The translations under genes were made by a program, and so were the position numbers. The notes under the pieces are model-generated. The model had not been told where the DNA came from. It ran no database searches and saw only the letters and a program-made list of their open reading frames with translations. This document shows positions 30,436-35,242 of a stretch of 35,242 bases of DNA, in pieces; the stretch's first letter is position 1, and every line of letters begins with the position of its first letter. The DNA is from Acidobacteriaceae bacterium. GTDB lineage: Bacteria; Acidobacteriota; Terriglobia; Terriglobales; Acidobacteriaceae. The DNA lies in contig PKXU01000128.1 of the NCBI GenBank assembly GCA_003132445.1, forward strand, positions 27,199-62,440, written 5' to 3'.

Positions 30436-31950
30436 TTATCTTACACGGGTATCTATCGCGGATTTCGATCCACGCCCGGCCAGTTGCATCCGCATCCACA
30501 GCAGCGCCGCGACTCCCCATATCGCAAACAACGGAATCAAACTCGCGAGCCCGCGCAATCCTATCAACTCCCCAAGATTGACCGCCCCATACTGCGAGTG
30601 CGACGTGGCTTCCGCCGTCGTCAACATCGAATCCCGATTGAGCGCAACGCGCCCTGACCAAAACGCCGGCCACGTCGAATGCACAATCGGACAACTATCC
30701 TGCATGGATAATTGCGACGTCGTCGACACCACTATCAAAGTCACGAACACGCCGCACAGCGCTGATCCAACCAGCACCCGGCGCCACATCGGTGTAGCGC
30801 GCCTCCACGCCACAGGCAGCCCAATACACAGCAATGGAATGCTCGCACCCGCGTAGCGCGGCCCAAACGATAATCCCGCCTTCCACCAGTAAAACGATGC
30901 GTTGAACAAAAAGTAATAAGCAACAATCGCGGCCGCGGCAAGCGCAGCCGCCGAGTAGACCTTCTCCTTCCACAACAGCCAAAGACCAACCGGAGCAGCC
31001 ACTAGCACGGGCGAAGCAAACAGCAATCCGCGCGAGCAGCCAAACAATATTTTCAGCAGACGATCGAGGTGCGGATAAGTCAGTCCCAAATATCCTTGCG
31101 TCTGCATAAACGCAAACGAATTCGGATCGTAATACGAATAGCTGGGACGAAACATGCCGAACACCGCATGCAAATATCCCAGCAACACGACTACGCAAAT
31201 TCCCGCGCCCACGCTCACTCCAGCCAACACGCGCCAACGGGTTCCACTTCCGCGCGACCATGCCTGCGACAGAGCCAGAACTGCCAGCGCGGCGGAGGCT
31301 GGAAGCGCAGGATATTCCGTCACTGTCGCCCATCCCGCGACTAGTCCTACCGCCAATCCCCAGAGAAAATGCCGGCGAGCAGCTTCACTCTCGCGCACCT
31401 TCAAGGCCGCTGCAAATGCAAAGATGAAACACGCCCCCACGAGTGCGTGCGCCCAAAACAAACTGGCGTATGCCCACAGCGGAGTGCCCACGCACATCAC
31501 GAGCGTTGCAAACGCAGAACCGCCAGCGTCACCGCCTAGTCGCAAGCCTAGAAAAAATAAACAAACTCCCGCCAGCGCAGTGGGCAAGGCGACCGTGTAC
31601 GCGCTCACCACATACGACAAGATCCACTCGCCGCGAGGCGATTCTGGATCCACTCCCGCAATTCTCATCGCCGGCCGGGCCGCTAACGCAAACGGTACCG
31701 CGAGAAAAACCAGCCCCGGCGCCTTATCGGAATAGTAGTGTCCCCGGAAATGAGCCTTGTCCTTCGTGTTCTGATGGTAAGCATCGATTTGCAGAGTGTG
31801 CCGCTCCACAATCGCACGCAACAAATCGAAGCGCGAGTTCTGATTCCAACCTCCACCTTCATAGAAATAAATGAAGGAGAGAAAACTTACGACACCAAGC
31901 AGGATGGCCGCTTTGCGATGGGAAGAGGATCTCTCCGATTGGGAGTTCAT
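30436..31950 (-). CDS. Polytopic membrane protein, GT39/PMT-like glycosyltransferase candidate
   Basis: A 504-residue protein with about ten membrane segments. After the first segment (AAILLGVVSFLSFIYFYEG) the sequence SRFDLLRAIVERHTLQIDAY followed by HGHYYSDKAPG-like FRGHYYSDKAPG matches the first periplasmic loop of GT-C membrane mannosyl-type transferases, with the acidic D residue in RFD and IDAY. A large central segment includes WATVTEYPALPASAALAVLA and a conserved FGPRYAGASIPLLCIGLPVA. Donor and acceptor are unknown. ATG 31950 is the only start in its frame after the upstream stop; it has a weak GGA before it, and the preceding 60 bases are a 15-bp tandem array. Probably precedes yggX in one transcript. 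Confidence 0.72.
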   Translation of the reverse strand: MNSQSERSSSHRKAAILLGVVSFLSFIYFYEGGGWNQNSRFDLLRAIVERHTLQIDAYHQNTKDKAHFRGHYYSDKAPGLVFLAVPFALAARPAMRIAGVDPESPRGEWILSYVVSAYTVALPTALAGVCLFFLGLRLGGDAGGSAFATLVMCVGTPLWAYASLFWAHALVGACFIFAFAAALKVRESEAARRHFLWGLAVGLVAGWATVTEYPALPASAALAVLALSQAWSRGSGTRWRVLAGVSVGAGICVVVLLGYLHAVFGMFRPSYSYYDPNSFAFMQTQGYLGLTYPHLDRLLKILFGCSRGLLFASPVLVAAPVGLWLLWKEKVYSAAALAAAAIVAYYFLFNASFYWWKAGLSFGPRYAGASIPLLCIGLPVAWRRATPMWRRVLVGSALCGVFVTLIVVSTTSQLSMQDSCPIVHSTWPAFWSGRVALNRDSMLTTAEATSHSQYGAVNLGELIGLRGLASLIPLFAIWGVAALLWMRMQLAGRGSKSAIDTRVR

Positions 31951-32010
31951 CGAATTTTCCGGACGCGAATTTTCCGGACACGAGCTCTCCGGAAACAGAT
32001 CTTCCGGGCA
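31951..32010. repeat. 15-bp tandem repeat, 4 units, upstream of the GT39-like gene
   Basis: CGAATTTTCCGGACG (31951-31965), CGAATTTTCCGGACA (31966-31980), CGAGCTCTCCGGAAA (31981-31995) and CAGATCTTCCGGGCA (31996-32010) are contiguous and abut the start codon at 31950. In the remaining gap to 32253 I see no convincing gene. A 33-codon minus frame beginning at an ATG near 32047 (MKMKKIAAEYFFAARK) runs through the array and its stop overlaps the start codon by ATGA. Confidence 0.85.
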
Positions 32011-32253
32011 GCGAAAAAATATTCCGCAGCGATCTTCTTCATTTTCATTTCTTCAATTCGCCCATCGTGGGTCTATTGAACCATTCGACGCCATCGCCGG
32101 TTTGCCTTCAGTCCAATGTAACCCAGGCCATGCGGCACACGCACAGTTTTGCGGCGAATGAGCGTTTTCTGCCAACCGTGCTTCCCCGTTTGGAGTCCAA
32201 TACGCACCAACTTGGGCGTGCGAAATTTTACAACTTATGGGCGAGCGGCTTTG

Positions 32254-32916
32254 ATGCACTGTTGGAAGACGGCTGCATTGTTGGCGATGGTTTGCGTGTG
32301 CGCTGCGCTGCTTGCGCAGGACGCTTCGCAATCGTCAGAAAACGGGACGGGTCCCGCTGAGTATGCATCGGATCCACAACTCCTTCCTTTGCGCACGACG
32401 CGCGAAAAATGGCACTACTTCGTTCATGAAACCGTAAGTCCGTTGACCTTCGGCGGAGGTACGTTCAATGCTGCATTTTCTCAGGTAACCAATACCGACC
32501 CTAAGTATGGAGTCAATCGCGTTGCGTTCGGCGAGCGCTTCGGCGCTTCCCTCGCCGATATCGCCAGCCAGAATTTCTTTGGAGATTTCATGGTGGCATC
32601 GGCCATGCATGAGGATCCGCGTTATTTTCGTAAAGGAGAAGGCCACTCATTGTTGTATCGCGCGGGGTATGCGATTAGCCGGGCGCTGGTAATTCGCAGG
32701 GACGATGGCCGCAACACTTTCAATTTCGACAACGTACTCGGCAGTGCGCTAAGTTCCAGCGTCTCGAACATCTACTATCCCGCTGCCAGCCGTACTCGCC
32801 GCGCCATCATCATGCATTTCTGGATCGACATTGCCGACAATGGCTTCGTAAATCTCGCCCCCGAGTTCTGGCCCGACTTCCGCCGCAAAATCCTCCGGCG
32901 ACATCATCAACAATAA
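32254..32916 (+). CDS. Exported protein of unknown function
   Basis: A 220-residue protein. Signal peptide MHCWKTAALLAMVCVCAALLAQ. Body: PQLLPLRTTREKWHYFVHET, PLTFGGGTFNAAFSQVTNTD, YGVNRVAFGERFGASLADIA, SQNFFGDFMVASAMHEDPRY, LLYRAGYAISRALVIRRDDG and NFDNVLGSALSSSVSNIYYP. I recognise this as a pattern shared by an uncharacterised exported/outer-membrane-associated acidobacterial group, but no function is known. The start is ATG 32254, where the signal peptide begins; an upstream start at 32149 would add 35 residues without sense and has no ribosome-binding site. It has its own region with the GT39-like gene diverging upstream. Confidence 0.7.
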   Translation: MHCWKTAALLAMVCVCAALLAQDASQSSENGTGPAEYASDPQLLPLRTTREKWHYFVHETVSPLTFGGGTFNAAFSQVTNTDPKYGVNRVAFGERFGASLADIASQNFFGDFMVASAMHEDPRYFRKGEGHSLLYRAGYAISRALVIRRDDGRNTFNFDNVLGSALSSSVSNIYYPAASRTRRAIIMHFWIDIADNGFVNLAPEFWPDFRRKILRRHHQQ

Positions 32917-33107
32917 GAATAGAACTTGAAGCCATCCAATGATACTTGAGCTGTCTTGGAACAGCCGCAGCAGACCGTGCTACGTAAGAAGTACATGAAT
33001 TGCCGTAGAAACCCAAGCGGGACGGAACTTTCAACGGAATTCATAAAATATTCACACAACCCCGGCGGCGCGAGCTTTCTCTAACGGTCACCAGTAGGAG
33101 GAGTAGT

Positions 33108-34610
33108 ATGTCTGTGCGGAAGATCATTCTCTCAGCGTTTGTCGCCAGTTTCGCAACGTTCACTTACGCAACCACTCCCGTCGTTGTCGTCCAGTCGCCC
33201 GCCCCCGGCAGCAGTGTCGGCTCTCCCGTCAATTTTGTTGCTTCCGCATCGAGTTCAGGATGTTCCAGTGGTATTTCCGCTATGCGAATCTATACCGCTT
33301 CCGGCGTGGATGCCTATACCGTCGACTCGAATAGCCTGAACGCAAATGTCAATCTTCCGGTTGGTTCCTACAGTGCAGTTGTTCAGGCATGGGATAACTG
33401 CGGTGGAGTTGGCAAGACTACAGTGAACATCAACGTTTCCAAGATCAATGTTGCGCCACCGAAATTTCTTTATGCTACCGAGTTTGAAGCAGGACGCATC
33501 GCGGAATATGTGGTGAATCCTTTGACGGGCTCCGTCACGCCCACCAGCCAGGGTTCTACCTGGGCGCACTGGGGTCCGGTGGACATCGCGTCCGATCAAG
33601 GCGGATATCGCCTGTACGTTGCCAACCAGGGCTCGAAAGATCTGGACGCCTATTTCATTGATCGGGACAATGGCAACCTGACGGAAGTTCCAGGGTCGCC
33701 CTTCGCGCTGGGTGCAACCGGACTTCGCGTAGTCGTGCACCCCTCAGGAGACTTTGTCTACGCGACCAACGCAAGCACGTATCCCAACTCGTATATCAGC
33801 GCGTTCAAGGTGCAGAGTAATGGCTCTCTGACTCCTGTGGCGGGCAGTCCTTATGCTTTGAACTCGGGCACGTCTGGCGCTCTTGCCATGGATCCATCAG
33901 GAAAATACCTGTACGTTGATGCCAGCACCAGTGGCGGCGCCGCTGCTGTTGCCGGTTACGCCATCGACGAGGCGAGTGGAGCCTTGACACCAATTTCCGG
34001 CAGTCCATTTCCCGACCCGGCTTATCCAGGATGCACCCAGTTCTGTTCGGACGGAGCGACCGACCTTGGAGTAGACCCGAGTGGCAACTATCTCTACGGT
34101 GCAGAAAGCGGGGAAGACGCTCTTTCCGGCTTTAAAATTGATTCCGCGACCGGCACCCTGACACTACTTGCGGGTTCGCCCTACGCGGAGGGATATTACA
34201 ACGTCTCCGATAACTCTGCTCCTAAGTCTCCCTGGAGACTCAGTATCGATCCGAGTGACAAATTTATTTACGTTGCCGATAACGAAGGCAACGACTTTTC
34301 TGTTTTCAAACTGAATGCCACTAGCGGCGTTCCGAATTTTGAAGCGTCAATCGGAAACTCAGTAAATTCTTGCCTCCCAGGGCTGGAGAGTCCCTATACC
34401 GTCTTTGTCGACCCTTCCGGCAGCTTCGTCTACAGTCAGGGAATTGACCATGACTATTGCGGTTCTGGTCCGGCAGCAGGGAATGCCCTGATCGGATATT
34501 CCCTGAATCAGGGAAATGGTTACCTGCAATCGGTTCCGGGCTCGCCCTTCGCAAATTCAAATCTCCACACTACGAACAGCAGCGAAGAAAAGGTGGTGGT
34601 GACGAGATAG
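33108..34610 (+). CDS. Secreted lactonase-like seven-bladed beta-propeller protein
   Basis: A 500-residue exported protein. Signal peptide MSVRKIILSAFVASFATFTYA. Residues about 24-112 are an Ig-like domain (VVVQSPAPGSSVGSPVNFVA, SYSAVVQAWDNCGGVGKTTV). From about 120 onward repeated blades each carry a phrase like FLYATEFEAGRIAEYVVNPL / GSLTPVAGSPYALNSG / LGVDPSGNYLYGAESGEDAL, i.e. (Y)VYVAN..S..I..Y.ID...G.L.P..GSPF, the signature of the 6-phosphogluconolactonase-like/YncE family. In Acidobacteria such proteins are abundant and often not enzymes. ATG 33108 follows AGGAGGAG, a very strong ribosome-binding site. The substrate is unknown; a cell-surface or extracellular role is likely. Confidence 0.9.
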   Translation: MSVRKIILSAFVASFATFTYATTPVVVVQSPAPGSSVGSPVNFVASASSSGCSSGISAMRIYTASGVDAYTVDSNSLNANVNLPVGSYSAVVQAWDNCGGVGKTTVNINVSKINVAPPKFLYATEFEAGRIAEYVVNPLTGSVTPTSQGSTWAHWGPVDIASDQGGYRLYVANQGSKDLDAYFIDRDNGNLTEVPGSPFALGATGLRVVVHPSGDFVYATNASTYPNSYISAFKVQSNGSLTPVAGSPYALNSGTSGALAMDPSGKYLYVDASTSGGAAAVAGYAIDEASGALTPISGSPFPDPAYPGCTQFCSDGATDLGVDPSGNYLYGAESGEDALSGFKIDSATGTLTLLAGSPYAEGYYNVSDNSAPKSPWRLSIDPSDKFIYVADNEGNDFSVFKLNATSGVPNFEASIGNSVNSCLPGLESPYTVFVDPSGSFVYSQGIDHDYCGSGPAAGNALIGYSLNQGNGYLQSVPGSPFANSNLHTTNSSEEKVVVTR

Positions 34611-35242
34611 GTTCAGAATTTCCGACGCGGACGCTACTGCTCGCAAGTCATTCCGCAAACGCTGCACTCAAATGTTCGGCATGCAGTGCTGAGCATTCGT
34701 TGCTCCATTGCGAAGCGGATAGCGTCCGCGATCTTCGGCCCGATTGTCGGACTGGTAAATTTAGCGGCAAGTGCGGGCAATCGTTGTCCACCGCACTAAG
34801 TCCACTCCAAAAATTACGGTATCCCAACACCTGTGCTAAAGACGGACACGGTACCAAACTTGTATCCGGCCCAAAGATGCAAGCCGCCTCCAGCCAAATG
34901 GTATCGGAATGGTATAGAGCCCGGGTTCGACAAATGCCCGGTTCTTAATAGCATTTCCACACCGTACCGCATTTTTTGTGTAATTGCCGGCGTGGGAATG
35001 ACGAGGGTTAACTTGGTGGGCCAAGCCACGCTCATTTGAACTCTTTGCGCTCAGCGTTGCGTCTGCGTAACTTCTTGCTACGCTTCAGTTCCAAGGTTGA
35101 TTCACGTGGGAACATGTGAACAAAAAAGCCGTCCGGCAAAGTGCTTTGGGAATCCTCGACCCTCCTCAGGATAGCCTTGCGCGCTGGGCACTTGAGTGTA
35201 ATGGCCTGATCTATATAAGGGGTCTATATAAGGGGATGTCAA
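34611..35242. other. Right-end region without a convincing gene
   Basis: About 630 bases. Short open frames exist on both strands (34814-35035 minus, 34833-35039 plus and others), none with a recognisable motif or good ribosome-binding site. A weak AT-rich stretch with a 13-bp tandem repeat (TCTATATAAGGGG at 35210 and 35223) closes the window; it looks promoter-like for a gene beyond the right edge. Confidence 0.45.
35210..35235. repeat. 13-bp tandem repeat with TATA core, 2 perfect units
   Basis: TCTATATAAGGGG (35210-35222) is repeated exactly at 35223-35235. TATATA plus AAGGGG suggests overlap of a -10 element and a Shine-Dalgarno-like sequence, duplicated. Confidence 0.8.

Noticed and set aside
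34814..35035. Minus-strand 73-codon frame ending FSTGVGIP
   Set aside because: It has beta-strand-like phrases but no ribosome-binding site, overlaps an equally long plus frame, and has no recognised family. It might be a pseudogene remnant; evidence is too thin.
1..35242. tRNA or rRNA genes
   Set aside because: I looked for cloverleaf arm signatures such as GGTTCRANYC and conserved rRNA blocks and saw none.

Overview
The window looks like a chromosomal segment of a soil-type Acidobacteriota, probably class Terriglobia (subdivision 1, Koribacter/Sulfotelmatobacter-like). This is inferred from the gene families and was not checked by alignment. The clues are an Oar-like TonB-dependent receptor with a carboxypeptidase-regulatory N-terminus, a secreted S53 peptidase with an internal CGGSS segment, a lactonase-like beta-propeller protein, moderately high GC, and very repeat-rich intergenic DNA. 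No rRNA, tRNA, CRISPR array, phage or transposase gene was seen.

Layout. 1-1147: the 5' two thirds of rpoD (minus strand, running off the left edge). 1671-2450: a LolA/RseB-like envelope protein. 2495-4759: two paralogous Crp/Fnr regulators in divergent orientation around a small Cys-rich protein; related GTAC-N6-GTAC boxes lie in front of both regulators. 4816-6069: two small or unknown proteins, one a membrane protein with an L7/L12-like tail. 6132-9856 (all minus): DUF1579, SnoaL-like, histidyl-tRNA synthetase with a large inserted domain, and gamma-carbonic anhydrase. 10190-16825: TonB receptor, APC permease, a zinc/PLP D-amino-acid enzyme and RidA. 16960-18903: a two-gene membrane/GT-C unit. 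19019-21814: S21, a zinc-ribbon protein, a methylthiotransferase swollen by repeats, and FmdB. 21851-24791: YheT-type hydrolase, aminotransferase and GAF protein. 24917-26125: HGSNAT-like membrane protein. 26441-29143: S53 peptidase with a clear terminator. 29403-31950: cytochrome P460, YggX and a GT39-like membrane protein. 32254-34610: an unknown exported protein and a beta-propeller protein.

Most genes are housekeeping or scattered single-gene units; few real operons are visible. A possible D-amino-acid/imine theme links the APC permease, the D-serine dehydratase-like enzyme and RidA, which clears enamine/imine products of PLP dehydratases.

The most unusual content is at the DNA level. 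(i) Seven-base-periodic tandem repeats (core near YCRGANN) occur between genes and have expanded in frame inside the methylthiotransferase gene. (ii) Many gene borders carry two to four tandem copies of a 13-17 bp unit, often straddling stop or start codons. (iii) Two families of about 70 bp palindromic elements are dispersed. (iv) HisRS has a ~119-residue insertion in a beta-hairpin next to its catalytic core. (v) The two Crp paralogues have identical recognition helices and matching boxes, suggesting a cross-regulating pair.
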